Source: Microbulbifer donghaiensis (GTDB lineage: Bacteria; Pseudomonadota; Gammaproteobacteria; Pseudomonadales; Cellvibrionaceae). From it: DNA of 64,000 nucleotides. The stretch covers positions 207,776-271,775 of the forward strand of contig NZ_FQVA01000003.1 in assembly GCF_900129095.1 (NCBI RefSeq), in the 5' to 3' direction. Under the pieces are notes generated by a model. It made no database searches and was not told the origin of the DNA. It worked only from the letters and a program-made list of their open reading frames with translations. The translations under genes and the position numbers were made by a program. Shown piece after piece: positions 26,322-35,395 of the stretch (its first letter is position 1; each line of letters begins with the position of its first letter).

Positions 26322-27578
26322 ATGGATTTGACTCCCCGCATAGATTACTTCGGCAACTTCGATCCGAGCCGCGTGCCGTCGCCCTGTTTCGTCGTCGACG
26401 AGCGGGCGCTGCGCGACAACCTCGCGGTACTCGCCGACGTACAGCAACGCAGCGGTGCCAAGGTGCTGGCCGCGCTGAAGGCGTTCTCCATGTGGAGCAC
26501 CGGCCATCTGGTTGCCGAGCACCTGTCCGGCACCTGTGCCAGCGGCCTGTACGAGGCCAAGCTGGGATACGAGGAATACGGCGGCAAGGATCTCGACAAG
26601 GAGGTGCACGTATTCAGCGCCGGCTACAAGGAAGACGAACTCAGGGAAATTCTGCAGTTCGCCCACCACGTGATTTTCAATTCCTTCTCCCAGTGGAAGC
26701 GCTACAAGGCGTTGTGTCTGGAGATGCAGAAAGAGCGCCCGGAGCTGCGCTTCGGTCTGCGTATCAACCCGGAGCACTCCGAGGGCCACACGGCACTCTA
26801 CGACCCCTGCTCGCCCTGCTCGCGCTTGGGTATTGTGCGCTCGCTGTTTGACGGTGAAGATCTCGAAGGCATCAGCGGCCTGCATTTCCACACCCTGTGC
26901 GAGCAGGACTTCAAGCCGCTGGAGCGCACGATTGCCGCTGTCGAGGAGAAATTCGGCGACCTGATTCCGCAGATGGAGTGGATCAACTTCGGCGGCGGCC
27001 ACCATATCACCCGCCGCGATTATCAGGTGGATGAACTGGTGAACGCGGTGCGCGCCTTCGCCGACAGGCACCAGGTGCAGGTCTATCTAGAACCCGGCGA
27101 GGCCATCTCCCTGTTCGCCGGCATACTGGTGGCCGAGGTGGTGGATATCGCCTGGAATGGCCAGAACCAGGCGATTCTCGACGCTTCCGCCACCTGCCAT
27201 ATGCCGGACGTACTGGAGATGCCCTACCGCCCCGAGATCACCGGCGCCGCACGCCCGGGCGAGCTGCCCCACGACTATCGCCTCGGCGGCCAGAGCTGCC
27301 TCGCCGGCGACAGTATCGGCGAGTACAGTTTCAGCGATCCGCTGAAAGTGGGTGACCGCCTGGTGTTCGAGGAAATGGCCTACTACACGATGGTCAAAAC
27401 CAATACATTTAACGGCATTCCGCTGCCGGCGATCGCGCTGTGGAACTCGGCGACCGATGAACTGAAGATCGTCAAAGAGTTCGGCTACGCGGACTTCAAG
27501 GGCCGCCTCTCCGGCGAGGACCCCAAGGTCGTGGGGCCGGCCACCGCAGCCGGTAGCCAGGACAGCGGATGCGCTTAA
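26322..27578 (+). CDS. nspC: Carboxynorspermidine decarboxylase
   Basis: A 418-residue PLP enzyme of the alanine-racemase fold that decarboxylates carboxy(nor)spermidine to spermidine or norspermidine. The PLP lysine is near residue 53 in VLAALKAFSMWST. Other barrel motifs are SGLHFHTLCEQDFKPLE, EWINFGGGHHITRRDYQ and YLEPGEAISLFAG. The C-terminal GGQSCLAGDSIGEYSF contains the substrate-site cysteine region. It follows the carboxynorspermidine synthase gene with a REPIN between them, and speB starts about 50 bp downstream, so it belongs to the same transcription unit or cluster. Confidence 0.95.
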   Translation: MDLTPRIDYFGNFDPSRVPSPCFVVDERALRDNLAVLADVQQRSGAKVLAALKAFSMWSTGHLVAEHLSGTCASGLYEAKLGYEEYGGKDLDKEVHVFSAGYKEDELREILQFAHHVIFNSFSQWKRYKALCLEMQKERPELRFGLRINPEHSEGHTALYDPCSPCSRLGIVRSLFDGEDLEGISGLHFHTLCEQDFKPLERTIAAVEEKFGDLIPQMEWINFGGGHHITRRDYQVDELVNAVRAFADRHQVQVYLEPGEAISLFAGILVAEVVDIAWNGQNQAILDASATCHMPDVLEMPYRPEITGAARPGELPHDYRLGGQSCLAGDSIGEYSFSDPLKVGDRLVFEEMAYYTMVKTNTFNGIPLPAIALWNSATDELKIVKEFGYADFKGRLSGEDPKVVGPATAAGSQDSGCA

Positions 27579-27628
27579 TCGATTCCACTGGCGAGACCAG
27601 GACCGTCACGCAATACCAGGTGTAACCA

Positions 27629-28507
27629 ATGCTCTCAGAAAACGATTTCCCCATTTTCCTTGGCTCCGAAATCGAGCAGCCGAAGGCGGAAGACGCCTTC
27701 TTCCATGTCGTCCCCATCCCCTACGAGGAGACCGTGTCCTACGGCGGCGGCACCGGCAAAGGGCCGGCGGCGATCCTCGAGGCCTCCTGGCAGCTGGAGA
27801 CGTTCGACAACTTCTCCTCGCCGTGTGAGCTGGGTATCTACACCCGCTCGCCGGTCAATGTCAGCGGTGCGCCCGAGCAGGTGATGGACAATATCGCCGC
27901 TGCCACGCGGGAGATCCTCGAGGCGGGCAAGATGCCGGTGGGGATCGGCGGCGAGCACTCGGTGACCTGGGGGGTGATCAAGGGCTATCTGGACGCCGGT
28001 ATCGAGGACTTCGGCGTGGTGCAGATAGACGCCCACGCCGACCTGCGCGACCGCTATGAGGGACAGAAGCACAGCCACGCCAGCGTCATGCGACTGGTCG
28101 TGGAGGCGGGAATCCCGCTGTTCCAGCTCGGCATCCGCGCCTACTGCGAGGAGGAAATGGGCGCGCGGGATAAATACGGTGTGCACTACCTGGACGCCCA
28201 CCAGCTGGTGCCGACCAATGTGCAGGAGTTCGAACTACCGGCCGACTTCCCGTCCAAGGTGTTCTTCACGCTGGACGTGGACGGTATCGACCCGTCGGTC
28301 TTTCCCTCCACCGGCACCCCGGTACCCGGCGGCCTCGGCTGGTACCAGACCCTGAACCTGTTCGAATCGGTGGCGAAACAGCGGCAGATCATCGGTTTCG
28401 ACCTGCTGGAGTTCGCGCCGATCGAAGGCTTCCACGCCTATGATTTTGCCGCCGCACAGCTGCTGTACAAGCTGATGGGCATTGTGCAGCGCAACAGGAA
28501 GGGATAG
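27629..28507 (+). CDS. speB: Agmatinase
   Basis: A 292-residue ureohydrolase that splits agmatine to putrescine and urea in the cytoplasm. The binuclear manganese site motifs are all present: VGIGGEHSVTWG, QIDAHADLRDRYEG and FTLDVDGIDPSVFP. The N-terminal segment VSYGGGTGKGPAAILEAS is typical of the agmatinase group. It takes the product of SpeA and supplies putrescine for the carboxyspermidine route encoded just upstream. The last codons and stop are duplicated in tandem. Confidence 0.95.
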   Translation: MLSENDFPIFLGSEIEQPKAEDAFFHVVPIPYEETVSYGGGTGKGPAAILEASWQLETFDNFSSPCELGIYTRSPVNVSGAPEQVMDNIAAATREILEAGKMPVGIGGEHSVTWGVIKGYLDAGIEDFGVVQIDAHADLRDRYEGQKHSHASVMRLVVEAGIPLFQLGIRAYCEEEMGARDKYGVHYLDAHQLVPTNVQEFELPADFPSKVFFTLDVDGIDPSVFPSTGTPVPGGLGWYQTLNLFESVAKQRQIIGFDLLEFAPIEGFHAYDFAAAQLLYKLMGIVQRNRKG

Positions 28508-28529
28508 TGCAGCGCAACCGGAGGGGATA
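28484..28529 (+). repeat. 23-bp tandem duplication across the speB stop codon
   Basis: GTGCAGCGCAACAGGAAGGG then ATA (28484-28506) is followed directly by GTGCAGCGCAACCGGAGGGG then ATA (28507-28529), with only two mismatches. A perfect 17-bp palindrome GATAGCGCAGCGCTATC follows at 28526-28542. The first copy encodes the last residues of SpeB and most of its stop codon. Confidence 0.85.
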
Positions 28530-28649
28530 GCGCAGCGCTATCGCTGACCGGCCCGCCATTTGACACTTCTTAACACCGGGGCATGGCCAAAGTCTGGGCA
28601 CAAGGGTTAAAATTTAACCTATGTAAGTGATCACTTCGCGGGAGAGCTC

Positions 28650-29318
28650 GTGAAAATACTAAAAGCCCTCTTTGGCGCCCTGGGCCTACTGGCGCTGGCG
28701 GCTTTCGCCTTCAGCCCCCCGGCCGATGCGGCGCCGCGCGGCTATGAACGCGGCGGCCACGGCTACCACCACCCCTATAAGCACTGGAAGCGACACCATC
28801 ACCGCGGTCCGCGCTACTGGGGACCGCGCGTATCCATCGGCTTCGTCGCACCCATATTGCCTACCGGCTATGTCAGCGTCGCCGTAGGTGGCAACCCCTA
28901 TTTCTATCACGGTGGCCATTTCTACCGGCCGGCGCCGTCCGGCTATGTCGTCGTTTCGGCGCCACTGGGAGCCGCCGTGGTATCCCTGCCCGCCAGCGCC
29001 GTGCAGGTGCAGATCGGCGGCTTTACCTACTATCAATACGCCGACGCCTATTACCAGTGGCACCCGGCCCGCCGCGCCTATGTGGTGGTGCCGCCGCCGG
29101 CCGGCGCTCCGGTTGCGGTACCGGCACCAGCACCGACTGCCGCAGGTCCGGTCGCCAGCGGGCCGGCCGGCTATCCGCCAGGGGAAGTGCTCGAGGAACT
29201 GCCGCCAGGCTACACGGCGGAGGTCATCAACGGGGTGCAGTACTATCGCTATGGCAATGACTATTTCATGCCGACACAGCGGGACGGACAGGAAGTCTAC
29301 GTCGTCGTCAGAATGTAA
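28650..29318 (+). CDS. Secreted protein, DUF6515-like (paralog)
   Basis: A 222-residue protein with signal peptide MKILKALFGALGLLALAAFA ending near ADA-A, and a His/Tyr/Arg-rich stretch (YHHPYKHWKRHHHRG). The body contains GYVVVSAPLGAAVVSLPASA and YYQYADAYYQWHPARRAYVV, the same unit as in the protein at 21586-22410. A proline/alanine linker leads to a short C-terminal repeat-like unit PPGYTAEVINGVQYYRYGND. The start is GTG 28650 with GGGAG just upstream; AAGTGATCACTT lies before it. The two paralogs bracket the polyamine cluster. Its function is unknown. Confidence 0.82.
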   Translation: MKILKALFGALGLLALAAFAFSPPADAAPRGYERGGHGYHHPYKHWKRHHHRGPRYWGPRVSIGFVAPILPTGYVSVAVGGNPYFYHGGHFYRPAPSGYVVVSAPLGAAVVSLPASAVQVQIGGFTYYQYADAYYQWHPARRAYVVVPPPAGAPVAVPAPAPTAAGPVASGPAGYPPGEVLEELPPGYTAEVINGVQYYRYGNDYFMPTQRDGQEVYVVVRM

Positions 29319-30398
29319 CTAGGATTCCACGCCGAGCCCGTGGAAGCGGGCAAACTGCCCCACCGCCCGGTTGAAGCTCGCCTGCAACGCCGCACCGGGC
29401 GCGTCACGCCAGTGCAGCGCCTCGATGCGCAACACGCCACCTACCCGATCCGCCTTCAGGTCCACGACACCGGCGAAGTGGTCGCCATACAGAATCGGCA
29501 GGCAAAAGTAGCCATAGCGGCGCTTGTGCGCCGGCAGGTAGCACTCCAGCTGGTAATCAAAATCAAACAGCCGCTGCAGCCGCTTGCGCTGCAGCACCAG
29601 CGGATCGAACGGGGACAGCAGGCGCACCTTGCGCGGCACCCTGGCGGGAAGGGGTAGACCGTCATCCGCCAACATCAATTCCTTCCCCTGCGGAACGATC
29701 TCGCCGCTCTTCAGCATATTCTCGACCGCGCCCGCAATCAGCGGCTTGTCGTCGCGGCGCAGGTAGGCGATCTCTTCCAGGCGGCCGATACCCTGGCAGC
29801 GCAGGAAAGTCCGCACCAGGTGGCAGCCGTAGTCGAGATCGCTGGCGGCGTCGGTGCGGATGTGAGACGGCAGCAGCCGTTCCGGAAGGTCGAAGACCTT
29901 CTGGAAGCCGTCCCTGTGGCAGACCATCAGCTCGCCCTCATGGAACAGCTGCTCCAGCGCCTTCTTTTCGTCGGACCACTCCCACCAGCCGCCCTTCGCC
30001 CTTACGAAGTCGCAGGCCTTCAGTGCCCCCTCGGCGCGCACCCGATCCAGCACATAGCGGCAAAGCTTCGAATTCTTCTCGAACCAGTGGCGCTGCCCCT
30101 GGCGAATGCGGTCCATGCGCACGCGGGCGTAGCGGTAGTGCTCCATCGGCAGATAGGCGGCGGCGTGGGACCAGTATTCAAAGATCTCGCGGCGCTGCTC
30201 GGCCAGCGCCAGCTGCGACTCCCGGTAGCGCGGCAGGCGGTTGTAGAGCTGGTGGTGGTGGGCGCGAGTGATGCGCTGGATTGCGTCCAGCTGCAGCGCG
30301 CCGAGGTGGCCGATCAGGGAAGCCAGGTCACCGGGCCATGGCTTGTGGATATGCTGGCGCTCAACAACCAGCGCGCGGACCGCTTGTGCAGACAACAA
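29319..30398 (-). CDS. YcaQ/AlkZ-like winged-helix DNA glycosylase family protein
   Basis: A 359-residue protein of the HTH_42 (YcaQ/AlkZ) family; characterised members unhook interstrand crosslinks or excise alkylated bases. The N-terminal part has LGALQLDAIQRITRAHHHQL, where QLD corresponds to the QxD catalytic motif, then EYWSHAAAYLPMEHYRYARV. The winged-helix region includes EGALKACDFVRAKGGWWEWS, and the C-terminal region holds RLLSPFDPLVLQRKRLQRLF. Its stop abuts the stop of the convergent DUF6515-like gene. The repair role follows the family and is not shown here. Confidence 0.88.
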   Translation of the reverse strand: MLSAQAVRALVVERQHIHKPWPGDLASLIGHLGALQLDAIQRITRAHHHQLYNRLPRYRESQLALAEQRREIFEYWSHAAAYLPMEHYRYARVRMDRIRQGQRHWFEKNSKLCRYVLDRVRAEGALKACDFVRAKGGWWEWSDEKKALEQLFHEGELMVCHRDGFQKVFDLPERLLPSHIRTDAASDLDYGCHLVRTFLRCQGIGRLEEIAYLRRDDKPLIAGAVENMLKSGEIVPQGKELMLADDGLPLPARVPRKVRLLSPFDPLVLQRKRLQRLFDFDYQLECYLPAHKRRYGYFCLPILYGDHFAGVVDLKADRVGGVLRIEALHWRDAPGAALQASFNRAVGQFARFHGLGVES

Positions 30399-30463
30399 CA
30401 GGATGCTCCCCCCCTGGGACCATAGATGTGCGCCGGAATAGTGCCATCCCAGGCGCCCGGCAG

Positions 30464-31216
30464 CTACGAGCCCGCCGGCTCCTCGCGAAACGCCGCTGCG
30501 GAAGTGCTTACTTGCCGGGCCTTGTTGTCGGGTGACAGCGTCATCACGACTTCGCCAAAGGTTCTCACGATATATCGCAGCAAGGCAAAATTGAACAGTG
30601 CGATTCCGAGCATTTCCAGCAGTTCTTCAACAAAGACGAGTGCCGACAATCTGCCTCCCAGCCCGTTGACATAATGTTCATTGCCACCAAGAAGCTCAAA
30701 ACCGACAGCCCCCGATACAAACACCGTGCCGGAGACAACAAACAGCAGTGCCGTTTCCCTGGGCAACCGCAGGAGAAATCGCGCATACGACGCCACAAAA
30801 ACCAGCAGCGCCAGGGAGTACGGGATAACCCAGGCGTAATAGAGATATCCGGTCGTGGCAACCACCTCGCGCACAGGGTCCACCAGGTGTTCATGCAGGG
30901 CGGCATATTCGTCAATAGATAGAAAGAGAAAGATCAGCGAGAGCATCAACCACGCGGTGAATTTTTCTCCATTCGCCCGGTGCGCCCAGGAAATTGCTGC
31001 GAGTAACAGGCTCGCAAACAAGAGAGCACTCGCAGAATAGGCCGCGACAAAGTTTCCTTCACCACCAAATTCAAACATAGGCACCAGCCCGTATACACTC
31101 GGATGTCCGAGCGCATACCGACTGTATAGGCCGGCCGCATGCCCGAGGGTGAGAAACAGGATAACCAGCAAAAGAAAAATAAAGATTTTTTTCGGCGAAA
31201 GCGCAATTTTTAACAT
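30464..31216 (-). CDS. Multi-pass membrane protein of unknown function
   Basis: A 250-residue protein with about six to seven membrane segments: ~10-30, ~55-76, ~85-105, ~120-143, ~150-172 and ~190-215. The segment IFLFLSIDEYAALHEHLVDP is a conserved-looking Asp-Glu...His-Glu motif seen in a family of uncharacterised integral membrane proteins. The N-terminus MLKIALSPKKIFIFLLLVIL is a possible signal anchor. It lies between the YcaQ-like gene and dnaB on the same strand, with a 293-bp spacer after dnaB. No function is assigned. Confidence 0.75.
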   Translation of the reverse strand: MLKIALSPKKIFIFLLLVILFLTLGHAAGLYSRYALGHPSVYGLVPMFEFGGEGNFVAAYSASALLFASLLLAAISWAHRANGEKFTAWLMLSLIFLFLSIDEYAALHEHLVDPVREVVATTGYLYYAWVIPYSLALLVFVASYARFLLRLPRETALLFVVSGTVFVSGAVGFELLGGNEHYVNGLGGRLSALVFVEELLEMLGIALFNFALLRYIVRTFGEVVMTLSPDNKARQVSTSAAAFREEPAGS

Positions 31217-31509
31217 TGTTTGCCACTCGCGGACGCAAGATTTAAGAACAAGGTTGCCTAAGGCGAATCACGTAACAGCATAGTCACACCTTTGTGATAT
31301 GCGCCGAAACACCTACGTGAAAATCCACAGTTCGATGAGGTCTCGCGCCAGAATATCGGCGGAAGCAACTACCGGCGCCAGGGCGAACTCTGGCATAAGC
31401 GGCGTCGAAAGAAATTATGGAAAGTGAGAGCCGTTTGATCGGAGGTGTCGCTAACCAGCAGGACTGGCCCCAGGGGCGACACCTGCTGGAGAGGCTGCCG
31501 TACAGCGTG

Positions 31510-32952
31510 TCAGTCCGGCTGGTAATACTCCGGCGCGAGGTTGTCGAAGCGGGTGTACTTGCCGACGAAGGCGGCGCGGCAGGTGCCGATTTCGCCGTTC
31601 CGCTGCTTGCCGATAATCAGTTCGGCCATGCCCTTGTCGGGGCTGTCCTCGTTGTAGTACTCGTCGCGGTAGATAAACAGGATCACGTCGGCATCCTGCT
31701 CGATCGCACCGGATTCCCGCAGGTCCGAGTTCATCGGCCGCTTGTTCGGGCGCTGCTCCACACCGCGGTTCAGCTGCGACAGCGCGATGACCGGACAGTT
31801 GTATTCCTTCGCCAGCCCCTTCAGCGAGCGCGAGATTTCGGAAATCTCCTGGGTGCGGCCTTCGGTGCTGCCTTTCACCTGCATCAGCTGCAGGTAATCC
31901 AGCATGACCATGGCCGGCATGCTCTTGGCCTCGGCCTCTTCGCGGGTCAGTTTCGGGTTCTCGCGCATCAACTGGTTGGTGTGGTCGCGCACCGTGCGTT
32001 TGACCCGCGCGCGCACCTCGCTCGGGCTGAGTGCCGGGGTGTCGTCGATATACAGGGCCTTGCCCTTCATCTTCTGCACGGCGCTGGACAGCTTCGGCCA
32101 GTCCTCTTCCTGCAGCTTGCCGTTGCGGATGCGGCCCTGGTCGATGCGACCGATGGACGACAGCATCCGCATGACCAGGCTGTCGGATGGCATCTCCATA
32201 CTGAAGATCATCGTCGGCCGCTCCTGGCTCAGCATGGCCGCCTCGATAAAGTTCAGCGCCAGCGCCGTCTTACCCATGGACGGGCGCGCGGCGAGGATGA
32301 TCAGTTCGCCCGGCTGCCAGCCGGAGGTGCGCTGGTCCAGCTCGGTGAGACCGGTGCTGAGGCCGGTGATATCGCCCTCGGTCTTGAACAGCTCATCGAT
32401 GCGCTCGACCGTCTGCTTCAGCAGCGCGTCGACGCCGACGAAACCGCCCTCCTTCGCCCGCCCCTCGGCAATCTCGGTGACGCGGCGCTCGGCCATCTGC
32501 AGCAGGTCGGCGGAGGCGAGGCCGCCGGGATTGAAACTGGTGCGGCTGATCTCGCCGGCGGCGGCGATCAGCTGGCGCAGCATGGAGCGCTCGCGCACTA
32601 TCTTGGCGTAGGCCACGATGTTCGCTGCGGACGGGGTGTTCTCGGCCAGTTCGGCCAGGTAGGCGGGGCCGCCGACCTCGGCGAGCAGATCGCGGCTGGC
32701 CAGGCCCTCCGCCAGGGTCACGATATCGAGCGGCTGCTCGCCATCGGTCAGTTCGCGCATGACCGCAAAGATCTTGCGGTGGCTGGCGACGAAGAAGTCC
32801 TCCTCGCTCAGCTGCTCGGCGACGGCGTCGATGCGGCCCGGATCCAGCATCAGACCGCCCAGCACAGACTGTTCCGCCTCTACCGAGTGCGGCAGCGGCG
32901 AGGTCTCTTCGGTCTGCAATTCTTGTTCGGGGACGGCGTATTCGTCGTTCAT
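31510..32952 (-). CDS. dnaB: Replicative DNA helicase
   Basis: A 480-residue hexameric helicase that unwinds the replication fork and recruits primase. The N-terminal domain begins PHSVEAEQSVLGGLMLDPGR. The RecA-like C-terminal domain holds the Walker A motif in AARPSMGKTALALNF at about residue 225, the Walker B region in VMLDYLQLMQVKG, and VIALSQLNRGVEQRPNKRP with the arginine-finger region. It follows the S6-S18-L9 operon, with a terminator between, as in Pseudomonas. Confidence 0.97.
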   Translation of the reverse strand: MNDEYAVPEQELQTEETSPLPHSVEAEQSVLGGLMLDPGRIDAVAEQLSEEDFFVASHRKIFAVMRELTDGEQPLDIVTLAEGLASRDLLAEVGGPAYLAELAENTPSAANIVAYAKIVRERSMLRQLIAAAGEISRTSFNPGGLASADLLQMAERRVTEIAEGRAKEGGFVGVDALLKQTVERIDELFKTEGDITGLSTGLTELDQRTSGWQPGELIILAARPSMGKTALALNFIEAAMLSQERPTMIFSMEMPSDSLVMRMLSSIGRIDQGRIRNGKLQEEDWPKLSSAVQKMKGKALYIDDTPALSPSEVRARVKRTVRDHTNQLMRENPKLTREEAEAKSMPAMVMLDYLQLMQVKGSTEGRTQEISEISRSLKGLAKEYNCPVIALSQLNRGVEQRPNKRPMNSDLRESGAIEQDADVILFIYRDEYYNEDSPDKGMAELIIGKQRNGEIGTCRAAFVGKYTRFDNLAPEYYQPD

Positions 32953-32980
32953 GCGGCTTTACTGGCTACCAGAAACAAAA

Positions 32981-33026
32981 CAGGCGCTGAATTCCCCATT
33001 CCCAATCGGGGGGAATCCAGCGCCTG
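32981..33026 (-). terminator. Terminator of the S6-S18-L9 operon
   Basis: Read on the minus strand, CAGGCGCTGGATTCCCC pairs with GGGGAATTCAGCGCCTG (one mismatch) and is followed by TTTTGTTT. It is 51 nt after the rplI stop and just before dnaB. Confidence 0.85.
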
Positions 33027-33076
33027 ATTGTAGCGCGACTGGCGCCATCCGGCAGCAGCCGCAGGCTATCAAAGCC

Positions 33077-33523
33077 TTATTCGGCTTCGATGACTACCTT
33101 GACGGCAGCGATCACGTCGGAGTGCAGCTGTACGTCTACGTCGTACTCGCCCACTTCGCGCAGCGCGCCCTGCGGCAGTTTTACTTCAGCCTTGGCCACT
33201 TCAACGCCGCCAGCGGTGATCGCTTCGGCGATGTCGCGGGTGCCGATGGAGCCGAACAGCTTGCCTTCGTCACCGGCATTAGCGGCGATGGTCACAACCA
33301 GGTCAGCCAGCTTGGTAGCACGGCTCTCGGCTTCGGCGATCTTGGCAGCTGCAGCAGCTTCCAGCTCGGCGCGCTTGGCTTCGAACTCAGCGATGTTGGC
33401 TGCGGTAGCCGGAATCGCCTTGCCAGTCGGCAGCAGGAAGTTGCGGCCAAAACCGGCTTTGACTTCAACGCGGTCGCCCACGTTGCCCAGTTTGCCTACT
33501 TTATCGAGCAGAATAACTTCCAT
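33077..33523 (-). CDS. rplI: 50S ribosomal protein L9
   Basis: A 148-residue ribosomal protein binding 23S rRNA, at the standard length. The N-terminal domain has [20 protein letters not shown] and [20 protein letters not shown], the L9 signature. A long connecting helix and the C-terminal domain ([15 protein letters not shown]) follow. GAGGAA precedes the ATG. Last gene of the rpsF-rpsR-membrane protein-rplI operon. Confidence 0.98.
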   Translation of the reverse strand: MEVILLDKVGKLGNVGDRVEVKAGFGRNFLLPTGKAIPATAANIAEFEAKRAELEAAAAAKIAEAESRATKLADLVVTIAANAGDEGKLFGSIGTRDIAEAITAGGVEVAKAEVKLPQGALREVGEYDVDVQLHSDVIAAVKVVIEAE

Positions 33524-33560
33524 CTCGGTTTCCTCAATTTCAGTTTTGTGCGGACCGCGC

Positions 33561-34391
33561 CTATTTTGCGGAGCGCCCGCGAATATCTATCCAGCTATCT
33601 ACCAGTGCCAGGCCGCACAGGAATCCGGCCAGCGGCAGTGCCGCGATCACCAGCATGATGTACATCGCCACCAGTGGGCCGCGACCCCAGCCGCGGCTGG
33701 CCACCAGCCAGTGAATCAGCGCGATACCGGCGACCACCATCGGGAAGGCGATCACCGCGCCCCAGAACACGTAGTCCTGGGTCACCAGGCTGTACACCCA
33801 TGCGAGCATACAAACCGCCGCCAGTGGCAGCGGCATGCGCAGCTGCTGGAACTCCTGGCGGAAGCCGCCGGGGTTGTACAGCAGCGCCTGCCAGTAGCGT
33901 CCCAGCACCAGGGCCAGGGTCGCCGTGATGGCAGAAACCCAGCTCAGGTATCCGGTCGCGAGTGGCTCGCTGCCGAATATCTGCCGGAGCTGATCAGCCT
34001 GACCACCGCCGGACTCCTCCGCCGCCTGCAGCAGGCTCTGCAACAGGCCGCCACTCAGGTGGGCGGTGAGCAGAATGCCCGCCGCGGCTACGGCGGTCAC
34101 CGTCACCAGGGCAGCGCCCCAGGAGCGCGAGCCTCGCAGTACCAGCGCGCCACAGAAAACTGCGGCGAAGTGACTGGCTGCAAGGCCGGTCATCAGCGGC
34201 GACATATAGTCGCTCATGCCTGCGGCAACCACCGGCAGCAGGGCCCAGGCCAACACCATCAGGCCGTCGCTGCTACCGCGACGCAGGCTCACCAGAGCCA
34301 GCGCTGCCGGGCTGATCAGCGGTATGCCCACCATGGTGATGAGCACCGCTCGCACACGCCCGCGCATAATGAATTCAGCCAGGGCGCGCAC
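33561..34391 (-). CDS. Integral membrane protein in the L9 operon (YybS/DUF2232-type position)
   Basis: A 276-residue protein with about eight membrane segments, including [20 protein letters not shown] near the N-terminus and [20 protein letters not shown] near the C-terminus. Hydrophilic loops include [21 protein letters not shown] membrane gene lies in this same place, between rpsR and rplI, in Pseudomonas and many related bacteria. The function is unknown. Spacing to its neighbours is 37 and 55 bp, so it is co-transcribed with ribosomal protein genes. Confidence 0.88.
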   Translation of the reverse strand: MRALAEFIMRGRVRAVLITMVGIPLISPAALALVSLRRGSSDGLMVLAWALLPVVAAGMSDYMSPLMTGLAASHFAAVFCGALVLRGSRSWGAALVTVTAVAAAGILLTAHLSGGLLQSLLQAAEESGGGQADQLRQIFGSEPLATGYLSWVSAITATLALVLGRYWQALLYNPGGFRQEFQQLRMPLPLAAVCMLAWVYSLVTQDYVFWGAVIAFPMVVAGIALIHWLVASRGWGRGPLVAMYIMLVIAALPLAGFLCGLALVDSWIDIRGRSAK

Positions 34392-34446
34392 TTCTAGATA
34401 GCTTCTCTTGTAAAACGTCTAAGCACAAAAACCCAAGATTCTGGGC

Positions 34447-34677
34447 TTAGGCTTCGTGGCTGTCCGTGTACGGCAGCAGGGCCAGGTAGCGCGCACGCTT
34501 GACCGCGGTGGCCAGCTGACGCTGATACTTGGCTTTGGTACCGGTGATACGGCTCGGAACGATTTTGCCAGTTTCAGAGATGTAGGCCTTCAGGGTATCG
34601 AGATCTTTGTAGTCGATACGCTTTACGCCTTCAGCGGTGAAACGGCAGAACTTACGACGACGGAAAAAACGTGCCAT
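34447..34677 (-). CDS. rpsR: 30S ribosomal protein S18
   Basis: A 76-residue protein that pairs with S6 on the 30S platform. [20 protein letters not shown] and [20 protein letters not shown] are the S18 signature. It keeps the single cysteine of the zinc-free type. It is 12 bp downstream of rpsF. Confidence 0.98.
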   Translation of the reverse strand: MARFFRRRKFCRFTAEGVKRIDYKDLDTLKAYISETGKIVPSRITGTKAKYQRQLATAVKRARYLALLPYTDSHEA

Positions 34678-34689
34678 CAGATAATCCCC

Positions 34690-35133
34690 TTACTCTTCGC
34701 TTTCGGCGTTATCGGAAGATTCCTCTTCCTCGGATTCATCAGCGGAGTCCTGCTCGGCGCGCTCGCGACGCTCGGAGCGCTCAGCGCGGGCAGCTTTGCG
34801 CTCGCGGCTCTCTTTCTCCGCCTTCATGATCGGGCTTTCTTCGGTGACAGCTTCGTCTTCGCGCATCACCAGATTGCGCAGTACGGCGTCGTTGTACTTG
34901 AAGTTGGTGGTCAGCTCTTCCAGAGCCTCTTCCGAACACTCCACGTTCAGCAGCACGTAGTGAGCTTTGTGGATCTTGTTGATCGGGTAAGCCAGACGGC
35001 GGCGGCCCCAGTCTTCCAGGCGGTGAACCTGACCACCGCTCTCTTTGATGGTCGCAGTGTAGCGCTCGACCATGCCGGGCACCTGCTCGCTCTGATCCGG
35101 GTGGACCAGGAATACAATTTCGTAATGACGCAT
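34690..35133 (-). CDS. rpsF: 30S ribosomal protein S6
   Basis: A 147-residue protein. The core ferredoxin-like fold includes [20 protein letters not shown] and [20 protein letters not shown]. After about residue 100 the tail is long and charged: a basic section ([20 protein letters not shown]) and then an acidic Glu/Ser tail ending ESEE. E. coli S6 ends with Glu residues extended by RimK, and this tail could accept the same modification, though no rimK is in the window. First gene of the operon, with a 5' region at 35134-35371. Confidence 0.97.
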   Translation of the reverse strand: MRHYEIVFLVHPDQSEQVPGMVERYTATIKESGGQVHRLEDWGRRRLAYPINKIHKAHYVLLNVECSEEALEELTTNFKYNDAVLRNLVMREDEAVTEESPIMKAEKESRERKAARAERSERRERAEQDSADESEEEESSDNAESEE

Positions 35134-35395
35134 TTTAGCTCCTTACGGGTTAAACAGCCTCCCGGGCAATCCGGTGAGGCAAGGAGTACAACGGGCTCGA
35201 ATCTGTGGAGCCCATTGCGGGCGGCGTATTCTAGGCACTTGCCCTCCTGCTTGCAAGTTGATCAGTTCGCCGCAACCGGCTGACGCTGACGGACTGGCCG
35301 CGCTGCGAGATTCCGGCTACTGCGACGGCCGGATCGGTCATCGGTCAATTCCGCAGCGCTGGCTATAGTGTGTGGCCACCACAGCGAGAAACGCC

